From NCBI RefSeq assembly GCF_026212465.1, contig NC_080048.1, positions 34,744,422 through 34,808,421 on the forward strand: a stretch of DNA of 64,000 nucleotides, in the 5' to 3' direction. Of this stretch, positions 56,201 to 64,000 are shown piece by piece; the stretch's first letter is position 1, and every line of letters begins with the position of its first letter. This DNA comes from Amaranthus tricolor. Lineage: Eukaryota; Streptophyta; Magnoliopsida; Caryophyllales; Amaranthaceae. The position numbers and the translations under genes were made by a program. The notes beneath the pieces were generated by a model. That model was given only the letters and a program-made list of their open reading frames with translations, had not been told where the DNA came from and made no database searches.

Positions 56201-58749
56201 TTGGACGGAATTTAGAAGTATATGTGGATGATATGATCACAAAGAGCAAACAAGCAAGTCAGCACGCCGCGGACTTACGAGAAACCTTCCTTACCCTTCA
56301 AAAACACCAAATGAAGCTTAATCCCGACAAGTGCGTGTTTGGAGTTACCGGAGGTAAGTGCCTCGGCTTTCTGGTAGACGAGCGGGGCATTGAAGCAAAT
56401 CCCGATAAGATCCAGGCCTTACAAAACATGAGATCCCCCACCTCAGTAAAAGAAGTACAAAAACTCACGGGGTGCATAGCCGCTCTCGGAAGATTCCTTT
56501 CCAAGTCTGCGGATAAATGTTCCCCCTTCTTTAAGACAATAAAACAACAGAAGTTCGAGTGGACAGCAGAAGCAGAAGAGTCCTTTCGCCAACTCAAAGA
56601 ACACCTGTCCACATTACCGAAACTAGTTTCTCCCATCAAAGGGGAGAAACTAGTCCTATATGTTTCTGTCTCCGAGTATTCGTTATCCGGAGTACTGGTT
56701 GCGGAAAGGGAAAAGAAACAGTTTCCCGTATACTACGTGAGTCATGCATTCCGCGGCTCTGAGGGAAACTACGGCGAAGTTGAAAAAGTCATATTCGCAA
56801 TCGTTATGGCAAGCAGAAAATTGAAGCCCTACTTTCAATCCCATCAGATCATCACCCGGACTGATCAACCTTTGAAAAAGATACTGGAAGGAAAAAACAA
56901 GTCAAGCCGCGTCACAGATTGGGCAAACCAGCTAGCGGATTTCGGTATCGAATACGAGCCTCGAACGGCAATCAAAGCTCAAGCTCTGGCTGATTTCATT
57001 GCTGAAAGTACCTTCCCCTGTCATCCTGAACCCAATCAGAAGTGGAAGTTGTATGTAGATGGGTCCTCAACACAATCAGCTAGTGGAGCTGGACTCCTCA
57101 TCATGTCTTCCGCGGGGGTCCGTATGGAAAGAGCAGTCAGGTTCGAGTTCGCAGCATCTAACAACGAGGCAGAATATCAAGCATTATTGATGGGATTGAG
57201 AATTTGCTACGAAGCGGGAGCGAAAAACTTGTCCGCTTTCTCTGACTCCCAATTGATCGTGGGACAAGTCAACGGAGAATTCGAAGCAAAGGATGATAGC
57301 ATGAAGATGTATTTGCAGCAGGTGAAAGAATTTGTTCAAAAATTCGACAAGTTCACATTGGAGCACATTCCAAGATCCCAGAACGCACAAGCTGATTCCC
57401 TAGCAAAACTGGCCAGCTCAGCAGAAACATCCGCGGCTCGAGACATTATCTGGGAAGTACTTCCTAATCCCAGCATCAACTTCATGGTCAACACCATCGA
57501 CAGATCAGATACATGGATGGAACCGTACATCGAATATTTGCGAAATCAGACGCTTCCCCAAGATAAAAGCCAGGCCAATATGCTCCAGAAGAAAGCAAGA
57601 TGGTTCGAACTCTACGAAGGAACGCTCTACAAGAAGTCGTATACACACCCCCTCCTGAAATGTGTATCCCCTGAAGAAGGAAACTATATCCTTCGCGAAA
57701 TACATGAAGGAGGATGCGGTATACATCAGGGAGTGCGAACTGTCATCGGGAAAGTCCTGAGAAGTGGATATTATTGGCCCTCACTCCGAGAAGACGCGGA
57801 ATACTTGATCAAGAGATGTCCTGAATGCCAATACCATTCAAAGATAGGAAGGAAGCCGTCTAATTACTTGACTGCCCTACAAGCCGTCTTGCCTTTCGAC
57901 AAGTGGGGCATGGACCTCCTTGGTCCCTTCCCTCCGGCAAAAGGGCAACGCAAATTCATCATTGTGGCCATTGATTATTTCACAAAATATGTAGAAGCGG
58001 AAGCCCTTAGTTCAATCACGGACAAACAAGTCTGTCAGTTTATATGGAGAAATATCATCACAAGGTACGGCATCCCCCGGGTGATCATAACAGATAATGG
58101 AAGGCAGTTCGTCAGCAAGAACACTATCGAGTACTGCGACAAATTTAACATCCAAATCAGATTCAGTTCAGTATCCAGGCCGCAAACTAACGGTCAAGTG
58201 GAGTCCGCAAACAAAGAGATCCTGAATGGCATTAAGAAGAAGATAGAGGGAGTCAAAGGTAATTGGGATGAAGAACTACCAGGCATCTTATGGGCAAGCC
58301 GAACAACCATCAAAGACGCAACGGGGCATACACCTTTCTCTTTAGTATATGGATCTGAAGCCGTGCTCCCAGTTGAAATAGGCATACCCTCTACAAGGGT
58401 CACCTACTACTCACACGACGAAAATGAGGAAGGAAAAAGAGCAAACTTAGATCTGCTGCCGGAAACAAGAGGAAACGCGATGCTGAGATCAATAGCACAA
58501 AAACAGAAGATGATCCGTAGCTTCAATCGCCACGTAAAAACCAGACGCATTCAAATGGGTGATTTGGTCCTTCGAAAAATAGAAGCTACGGGAAAGATCG
58601 TGGAAAAAGGAAAGTTAGGAGCCAAATGGGACGGCCCTTTCAAAGTCACCCGCATCATCAAACCGGGAACTTTCGAACTAGAAGACATAAAAGGAAAAAA
58701 ACTACCCCGTCCATGGAATGGAGACCACCTAAAGAAATTCTACATTTAA
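53212..58749 (+). CDS. Gag-Pol polyprotein of a Tat-lineage Gypsy element (intact)
   Basis: One frame of 1845 residues from the ATG at 53212 (MAPKKNPTQTA). The frame is open further upstream into the LTR, but this is the first ATG after the primer site. Gag core: residues about 205-330 (FDGTSCPQEHMTAYKNLM, then FPTTLTGVALTWYTSLPGG). A zinc-knuckle-like CDYHKEHGHTLAQCRELK is at about 480. Protease: VLVDTGSTADLI. RT: WRMCVDFTDLNKACPKDDYP and the catalytic YVDDM. RNase H 1: LYVSVSEYSLSGVLVAERE. The second RNase H begins WKLYVDGSSTQSASGAGLL. Integrase has the HHCC zinc finger (HQGVRTVIGKVLRSGYYWP, then CPECQ) and the D-D-E core (WGMDLLGPF, ITDNGRQF, NGQVESANKEI). All catalytic residues that I can place are present. 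It makes the virus-like particle proteins and the enzymes for retrotransposition. Confidence 0.95.
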   Translation: MAPKKNPTQTATVHSTDTDTSAGHANNQAVTRRDLDMLARNLTAAFSEQLRAVINNTPTQQRVLEDMAAQIKNLEERIEPHPEIPKFHESQEGNSRTSHSSRRNKNRRERSKTYPHPGTTDTRDGDSKTAAPDARTFLESKKRKTSESVQSLLDKRREERKKAELAGSSRPLISATMPRNEATKSVLPEEPISLVSPLAMEILNTPNPGKIKVPNMAAFDGTSCPQEHMTAYKNLMLLYTTNSSLWCKFFPTTLTGVALTWYTSLPGGSIHKFAQLEDKFLGHFVASKRQEKSNFHLLSVTQLEGESISSYLKKFHEAVLEVTDLEESVALNALINGMKAQRLKFQLVESQVKTYAEAMKQCQSYVTASEICQAHDPKRRKSEKKEAGSSLQSSRRREEHSPRGKNYMPRRPGPPSDMGPPRARQVYVAGGETRTRNLGDGGNDPMFNRNRRDIFFAVRDQLPAPPPVTTPSDRRNYNLWCDYHKEHGHTLAQCRELKRILHQLADEGKLSRFINRRDYDAGREGERRPWQQKRRSPKRNEARRESSDTQGTINMIFGGYTEEYPTIRAAKNSVHTLLKGPPMAASKGPVMKFDATTSQPLQQPHTDPLVVTLKIGQMKVRRVLVDTGSTADLITMECLRKMKFEEKHLQPLDKPLIGFGGSQVIPSGTIILPVRVGEKNESRTMPIRFTVVDLNFPYNAIMGLPLINKIKAAIFPHQLLLQFETDNGQVGILKGDQVTARQCLVNTLKRRSSETPTKRKREDKVPAVMSVYRENPNTHERPRPIERYEEVDMFKGKQIKIGKDLADTVKQDIVATIAEFRDVFAFCTEEMPGIPTSVACHKLDIKPGHKPVKQKLRHQGRERTEAAKEEVEKLLRAGFIKECQYSEWLSNVVLVKKPNGKWRMCVDFTDLNKACPKDDYPLPKIDRLVDSTAGHALLSFMDANAGYHQIPLATKDQPHTAFITSTGVYCYKVMPFGLKNAGATYQRMVNKVFQSQIGRNLEVYVDDMITKSKQASQHAADLRETFLTLQKHQMKLNPDKCVFGVTGGKCLGFLVDERGIEANPDKIQALQNMRSPTSVKEVQKLTGCIAALGRFLSKSADKCSPFFKTIKQQKFEWTAEAEESFRQLKEHLSTLPKLVSPIKGEKLVLYVSVSEYSLSGVLVAEREKKQFPVYYVSHAFRGSEGNYGEVEKVIFAIVMASRKLKPYFQSHQIITRTDQPLKKILEGKNKSSRVTDWANQLADFGIEYEPRTAIKAQALADFIAESTFPCHPEPNQKWKLYVDGSSTQSASGAGLLIMSSAGVRMERAVRFEFAASNNEAEYQALLMGLRICYEAGAKNLSAFSDSQLIVGQVNGEFEAKDDSMKMYLQQVKEFVQKFDKFTLEHIPRSQNAQADSLAKLASSAETSAARDIIWEVLPNPSINFMVNTIDRSDTWMEPYIEYLRNQTLPQDKSQANMLQKKARWFELYEGTLYKKSYTHPLLKCVSPEEGNYILREIHEGGCGIHQGVRTVIGKVLRSGYYWPSLREDAEYLIKRCPECQYHSKIGRKPSNYLTALQAVLPFDKWGMDLLGPFPPAKGQRKFIIVAIDYFTKYVEAEALSSITDKQVCQFIWRNIITRYGIPRVIITDNGRQFVSKNTIEYCDKFNIQIRFSSVSRPQTNGQVESANKEILNGIKKKIEGVKGNWDEELPGILWASRTTIKDATGHTPFSLVYGSEAVLPVEIGIPSTRVTYYSHDENEEGKRANLDLLPETRGNAMLRSIAQKQKMIRSFNRHVKTRRIQMGDLVLRKIEATGKIVEKGKLGAKWDGPFKVTRIIKPGTFELEDIKGKKLPRPWNGDHLKKFYI

Positions 58750-59843
58750 TAAAATTTGCAAGGGCCAATCAGTTACTAGTATCAGTGTTAGCAGCATCAA
58801 TCCGCGACTACACTCATCCCGCAACGTAGTTGCGTTGTCATTCGAATTCACTTTTGTATTCTTATCAATCCTTTATAACAGAAGTTTCAATTTCAGATTA
58901 TCTGGCACCTATGTTCGCAAATATTTGGTAAAAATCTATTGCAAATCTTATTAAATCAGTAATATCCAAAAGTCGGACCCCTTGAGAGAGGTCCCATTAT
59001 CAAGTTATTCTAAGTCACTAACGAACCTATGACTTCGACAAGTCGGACCCTCAGTTTGGGGTCCCCCTAGTTCAAAACATTCTAAGTTTTTACAACGATG
59101 TTTCCCAACCGGGACATCGATAAGTCGGACCCCCAGTTTGGGGTCCCCTAATTCAAAATATTCTAAGTTTTTACAATGATGTTTCCCAACCGGGACATCG
59201 ATAAGTCGGACCCCCAGTTTGGGGTCCCCTAGTTCAAAATATTCTAAGTTTTTACAATGATGTTTCCCAACCGGGACATCGATAAGTCGGACCCCCAGTT
59301 TGGGGTCCCCTAGTTCAAAATATTCTAAGTTTTTACAATGATGTTTCCCAACCGGGACATCGATAAGTCGGACCCCCAGTTTGGGGTCCCCTAGTTCAAA
59401 ACATTCTAAGTCTTTACAATGATGTTTCCTAACCGGAACATCGATAAGTCGGACCCCCAGTTTGGGGTCCCCTAGTTCAAAATATTCCAAAAGATGTTTC
59501 CCAACCGGGACGTCGATAAGTCGGACCCCCAGTTTGGGGTCCCTGAGTTCAAAAGAAAATCCAAGTCTCCCAAAAAGATTACCCGCGACCGGGACATCGA
59601 CAAGTCGGACCCCCCTACTGGGGTCTGAAGGCTGAAAATATTCTAAGTCCAAATTTCCTTGATGTCGCCTATACGTGACATCGAAAAATCACGTCCTTTA
59701 AGTAGTATTCCGCGGCCTCAGAAGAAAGAAGCCACGGCTCAACAAATAGAAGCATGGATATCACGAAAAATCAGGAATATATACATCGAATATTCAAAAT
59801 ATAGTTGAATGTTTACAAAAAACAAGGTTACTAAAATACAAGA
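58750..59843 (+). repeat. 81-bp tandem array between pol and the antisense gene
   Basis: From about 58970 to 59640 a unit of 81 bp is repeated about seven to eight times. It contains CGATAAGTCGGACCCCCAGT, then TTGGGGTCCCC and GATGTTTCCCAACCGGGACA. Central copies are nearly identical and end copies are diverged. GTCGGAC occurs at 59124, 59205 and 59286, exactly 81 bp apart. Because 81 is a multiple of three, the minus strand stays open through the array (59005-59652, 215 codons with a 27-residue repeat). I do not call that frame a gene. Confidence 0.85.
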
Positions 59844-62831
59844 TTATACATCGTCAAAAAAGGCCTCGACATCTTCACCCGGCGGCGGAGGAGATTCGAT
59901 CCTTCCCTCTTCAAAACTCGGGGTGAAGCTGACATAATCTTCAACATTGAACGGCTCCACCCCGATCTCAGACAACTCCCGGGACAAGCTCTGGAGGTTC
60001 CGGCCTTCGTCAATAATGAGATTCGATAGATCAAGGCATAGAACCTCCAGGTTGGAGAGCGTCAAGTTCTCTGGGACATCTGACGCCGGAGGAGAAGAGA
60101 GAGCCAGCTGCTCCAAGTCGAGACTTAAAGCCTCCCTCTCAGCCTCGGCATTTATCTTTTCAGACCAGGCCCTCTTTTCGGTCGCGTCCCAGACCGTGTC
60201 GACCAGTACCGCCGACTCCCCGTCCAAGACAGGAGCAAGGTTGGACAAAGCTTCACTCCCCTTTTGTTCAGCAGTTTGCTGAAGGGAAGTAAAATCCATG
60301 CCCAACTCTGCGGCAGCCAGACGATACTTCTCGTCACTAATCATGGTTCCGGCCTTCACCATCTCGGCCGTCAGATCTCCGAGAAACTTCGACGCTTCCG
60401 GCTCATCCGAGAGAAGCCAATCTCGAGCTATCCGGGCCTTCCTGGTTAGGCACAATTTGTATACTTTAGCCGCGGATAGAATCATTTTGAAGTGGGAAGA
60501 ATCGGCCGACACTTGCTGCATTAGTTGCTGGTTCTGATGAACGAGCTTGGCATGAGTATCCATCAGCAAGCCGACCTCATGGCTGATGCTCGCGGACCTG
60601 GTGGAAGCAGCATCCAAGTTCTCGACGATCTGATCCAGCTGCTTCCTCGCCCTTTCCCGCCATTGTTCGGTTCTGACCAAGCGTTCTTTCAGCTCAGAGC
60701 ACTTGGCCAGTTTTTCTTTGAGGCTCGGCAGGTCCTCCCGCAGTTTTGTTAATTCTTCGTTCAGCTCTTCGCAGCGGGAGGTAAGGGCGGCCATGGTTTC
60801 CTGGTCCGCGGCACTTTGACGGTTGGCGTCGAGCTCAAAGGCCAACCGTATGAACGCCTGCAAAGGAACGATTATTAAAGAAATCCGGAAGCAAAAAATA
60901 ATCATATTACTGAGTTTAAAAGTTATTACCTCCGCCGCCGAAGCTTGTGCTTGACGCACCCTATCACGGGGGGGCATAGATTCTAAAAGGTCGACGTCCA
61001 CTTTGCTGATTAAGTTGGACGTCGCCCTGTTAAAGCGGACTACTAAGCCCTTATGCCCCAGCTCCGGAAAGGGTGTGTCGCGTCGAAAAGGGGAAACCTC
61101 CCGACGACGGTAAACCTCGGCATACTGAGAGGAGGGAGCCGCGGAAGATTCCCCCATTTTCTCCTTCCCTTTATCTGAAGATGGCCGTGGAGAGTCTTGA
61201 AGGGGCGAGGTCTCCTCTTCAACTGGCCTTATTTGGAGGGGCCGGGCGGTAGGGACCGCGCCCACGGAGGGCCTCTTTGCCGACTTCTCCTTGTGGGAAG
61301 AAGAATCCCGCTTCCTCTTCTTCTTCCCACTCTTTTTTGTCGCACCCCTCGTCTGAGGAGGAACCACCCTCTCAGATTCATCGGGGATATGAACCTGCTT
61401 TCTTTCTTCAAGAAGTCGGAGAGCCTCTTGCTCCGAAGGCACGTCCTCCAGACCCTTCTCCACGGTTGCCGAGTCCTACAAAAGAAGAGGTTAGGAAGAA
61501 TCAACAAAAACCTTTTTTCAACAGAACTTTGTATAGAGATATACCTTTGGAGGAAGGGGAAGAGGCTTATCCTCGGCCCGCTGGATGGCCCCTGAAGCAA
61601 GTCTCAGAACACTGAATTTCTTCATTAGTTCAGGACTCTTGGCTCGAAGATTTTGCTTGGCTATCCCTGTAGAAGCATGAGTTAGCAACAGTCAAACGTA
61701 CTATAGAAAAGGAAAGGAAGAAACTCGGCAACTCTTACTCCGATCGATAGCCAAGCTAATGCCGAAGGCTGAGAGGAGGTTCTCATTCTCCAGCTCAGGA
61801 CGACCAGGTATCCAATTAAGTTGGACGTTCATTGGTTTCCTTCCCAATTGAACGTCCATCTTTGCATATTCTATGATCACCGCATCGTTAAAGGAACATT
61901 GCGGGATCCCATTATTAAAACCCGAGAGATTGGGCTTTATATCAAAAGAGGTCTTGATATTCCATCCCTCTGAGTTGTATAAGTATGCGAATTTTGTCCT
62001 ATACCCCTTCTGGTTATCGGGGAGGTCTTGGACTATCTTCAGTCCTCGACGGTGGGTGAAAGTAATCCAGCCACAGCCGTATGATTGGGAATTACATAGG
62101 CGGGCTCTGAATATATATCTAAAAGCTGTGAGTGTTGGTGGCACGGCCAAAACTTTACACAAGATCAAAAAGGCCACCATACAACCCCAGGCGTTCGGGT
62201 ATAACTCGGGCACTGAGACGTCCAAAAACTCTAACACCTCTCTAAAAAACGGGTGAAGAGGAAATCTAAGCCCTAATTCAAAAGAAGGGAAGTATACGGC
62301 TATACAATGTGGAGGGGGAAACCTAACGGTGTCATAATTCCCCGGGGTAATAATATTTATGTTATCTTTTAAACCCCATTTTTGAGAGATGGCCTCCCGA
62401 CGGTTGTCTAGATCTCTCTTAGTCTGTACGTCAATAAAGTAATTTAGAGGCCCGCCGTCTGGAATGTAGAATGGAGGAGGAGCTGGCGCCGCACTCTCTC
62501 TTCCTGAAGACTCGGCTGATCCTTCAAGGTTTTCCATATCTACATACAATAACCCTTCTAGGTCAGGATTTATTCGCGGCAAGTAATTTGGAAAGAAAGC
62601 AATGCTCACTTCCCAAGGAGCAGTTTTCATAATCTCCGGAGGGTATATAGGAGATACGGACGACTCATCCCCAGCTTTTATTGGTTCATAATGGGGGGTA
62701 ATTCTCACTGAACTACTTTCATCCGAGTCATCCATTGGTAAACCCTTTTTATTAAGACGCCTACGTACTATCAAAGGAGTTTCCGGCAAGTTAGTAGGGT
62801 TGGTGTCTGAGTTAGTAGTCGCGACATCCAT
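59844..62831 (-). CDS. Spliced antisense gene of the Gypsy element (PF04195-like N-terminus, coiled coil)
   Basis: On the minus strand four exons join in frame: 61739-62831, 61545-61666, 60930-61475 and 59844-60857. All borders are GT-AG, giving about 924 residues from MDVATTNSD. Exon 1 has the block FPLHPFFREVLEFLDVSVPE, then LYPNAWGCMVAFLILCKVL, typical of the 'putative gypsy type transposon' domain (PF04195) found in plant Tat elements. Exon 3 is Lys/Arg/Ser-rich with a likely nuclear signal (KKSGKKKRKRD). Exon 4 is rich in heptad Leu, Glu and Lys (for example LNEELTKLREDLPSLKEKL), a long coiled coil, and ends in an acidic tail. The 72-bp last intron has no stop and is a multiple of three, so retention would also be translatable. 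Function is unknown in the family. It is transcribed against gag-pol. Confidence 0.82.
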
Positions 62832-63275
62832 GATAATAATAAAGTAAAAGCCGAAACTTGTAAAGAATGGAGACTAGATTCATAAACAAATTCAAAGTTC
62901 TAGGCTAGCATTCATGAACAGATTGAAGATATTCAAGAAATTCGAGAACAGTTTGAAGAATAACTTGAAGAAATTCGAAAAATCTGGGAAAAGTTTGAAT
63001 ACCTTACAGAGATGTGAAGATTCGTCAGAAATTTGGTGAAGATCTGTCAGAAACCTTGAAGATCTTCGAAGGATTTGTCAGAAGTTTGAAGGAGGGATGA
63101 GGATTGTCCGAGCGTCTCTCTCAACTTTCTCTCTTGCAATTTGAAGATTTGAAAAGAGTTAATGAAGATTAGGTAAGATGGAACTATTCCAACTACCCTA
63201 TTTTATAACAGCAATAAATGCTTCACTTTGGGTTTGAACAGTTGAAAGAAAAGTTGAAATTCCAAATGAAAGCTG
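62832..63275. other. Region upstream of the antisense gene
   Basis: Presumed promoter and 5' UTR of the antisense gene. It has imperfect purine-rich repeats of a GAAGATTTGAAGAAATTCG type. No coding sequence is seen. Confidence 0.45.
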
Positions 63276-63758
63276 GGAAGTCGATAAGTCGGACTCCCAA
63301 TGAGAGGAAGCCAACAGATTTCTTCTTAAGTGTTTAATAATGTCCGTGAGGTCTATTAGTCGGACCCTAGTTGAAGGGGTGATTTTGCAAATTTTTTCTA
63401 AGTGTTAAATCCTTGAATTTAGCTGGGAGGTCGAAAAGTCGGACCCTCAATTAAAGAGCAACATCATCAATTTGTTTAAGTATCAAACCATCCAGCCGGT
63501 GAGTCGATAAGTCGGACTCCCAGGGAAGGGTAGAATATGTATAATTATTCTAAGTCCTTCAGACAATGTCCGGAGGATCGATAAGTCTGACCCTAAATTG
63601 AATCTCCTGAAAGGGAAATCATTTGAAGAATTAAGGTCACACGTTCAGCTGTCCGACTTATGGACACGACAAATGAAATGTGATGGAAGGAAACATGAAA
63701 ATTTCTTAAGAGGATTTCCGTATGGTCGATAAGTCGGACCCCCAAATGACCCTAATCC

Positions 63759-63805
<47 letters not shown>

Positions 63806-64000
63806 CTAAGTATAGAACCTCTCATGTGTGTCCGTGGGATCGAAGATGCGAGTTCTGGGGCTCATTCCGTATCATGCTGGAATAAAGAGGGCTGCTTGGA
63901 CCAAGTACTGAATATTTTTAAAGATATCCGTGTGGTCGATAAGTCGGACCCCCAGGTGGTCCTTCTCTTTCTCAAAATATTCTAAGTATTGAAGGAGGAT
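63276..64000. repeat. Second repeat zone with CGATAAGTCGGAC units
   Basis: The TCGATAAGTCGGACCC core of the 81-bp array returns at irregular spacing (about 63280, 63355, 63430, 63505, 63570, 63725 and 63940), each followed by diverged sequence and often TTCTAAGT. These look like older copies of the same satellite on the far side of the antisense gene. Confidence 0.75.
63763..63803. repeat. Poly-A tract
   Basis: About 40 uninterrupted A in the right-hand repeat zone. Simple sequence. Confidence 0.9.

Larger units (their letters stand above)
52460..64000 (+). mobile_element. Tat-lineage Ty3/Gypsy LTR retrotransposon, runs past the window
   Basis: One LTR, primer site, an uninterrupted 1845-codon gag-pol, a tandem array, a spliced antisense gene and a second repeat zone are present. 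The 3' LTR lies outside the window. The polyprotein order is protease, RT, RNase H, then a second (archaeal-type) RNase H, then integrase. The dual RNase H and the antisense extra gene are marks of the Tat lineage (Retand-like). Its base composition is much less AT-rich than the surroundings. The intact frame implies a recent insertion. It sits just upstream of the first visible SCPL exon. Confidence 0.9.

Noticed and set aside
59005..59652. Open minus-strand frame of 215 codons with a 27-residue repeat
   Set aside because: It is explained by the 81-bp tandem array, whose period is a multiple of three. It has no recognised domain and its start lies within the repeat.
1..64000. CRISPR arrays, bacterial operons and organelle DNA
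   Set aside because: None are present. The genes have spliceosomal introns and the repeats are plant transposable elements.
1..64000. tRNA and rRNA genes
   Set aside because: I found no complete tRNA or rRNA. The only tRNA-like signals are in the short repeat at 39238-39449 and in retrotransposon primer sites.

Overview
This window is nuclear DNA from a flowering plant, most likely a eudicot. The genes have introns with GT-AG borders, intergenic DNA is very AT-rich, and there are plastid-targeted proteins, a plant B-box regulator, plant mariner and Stowaway elements, and Copia and Gypsy (Tat-lineage) retrotransposons. I could not fix the species or family from sequence alone.

Layout. 1-1371: AT-rich repeats. 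1372-8116: a decayed Copia LTR retrotransposon on the minus strand with both LTRs, a polypurine tract and a primer site. 8553-14862 (+): a five-exon BBX18/BBX19-type double B-box gene whose 4.7 kb first intron holds a second, badly decayed Copia. 17814-27163 (+): three intron-less genes of unknown function that share a C-terminal Asn/Gly/Gln motif and are otherwise unlike. 28194-29497: two related LTR-like sequences facing each other. 29.9-31.6 kb: Stowaway MITE and AT-rich DNA. 31737-36233 (-): a six-exon plastid class I fructose-bisphosphate aldolase gene with a GC-AG intron and MITEs in its introns. 39.2-42.3 kb: a TRIM/SINE-like repeat, then a broken mariner-like transposon. 43234-46455 (+): two-exon PDV2 (plastid division). 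48084-52323 (-): the last six exons of a serine carboxypeptidase-like gene. From about 52460 to beyond the right edge: a largely intact Tat-lineage Gypsy element with a gag-pol ORF, an 81-bp tandem array and a spliced antisense gene.

The four recognised host genes (BBX, aldolase, PDV2, SCPL) are ordinary single-copy-type plant genes with no shared pathway, although aldolase and PDV2 both act at the plastid. The most unusual part is the 17.8-27.2 kb trio. One member joins a DUF569-like (beta-trefoil) domain to the motif, one has a Tyr/Pro/Gly-rich N-terminus, and one has Asn-rich decapeptide repeats and a second motif copy. The shared motif (roughly N-x3-[SG]-x-N-[IV]-N-x-S-G-x-Q-x2-G-D-[VI]-x-[VI]-x-N) looks like a short beta-solenoid or amyloid-type assembly motif. 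That reading is inference.
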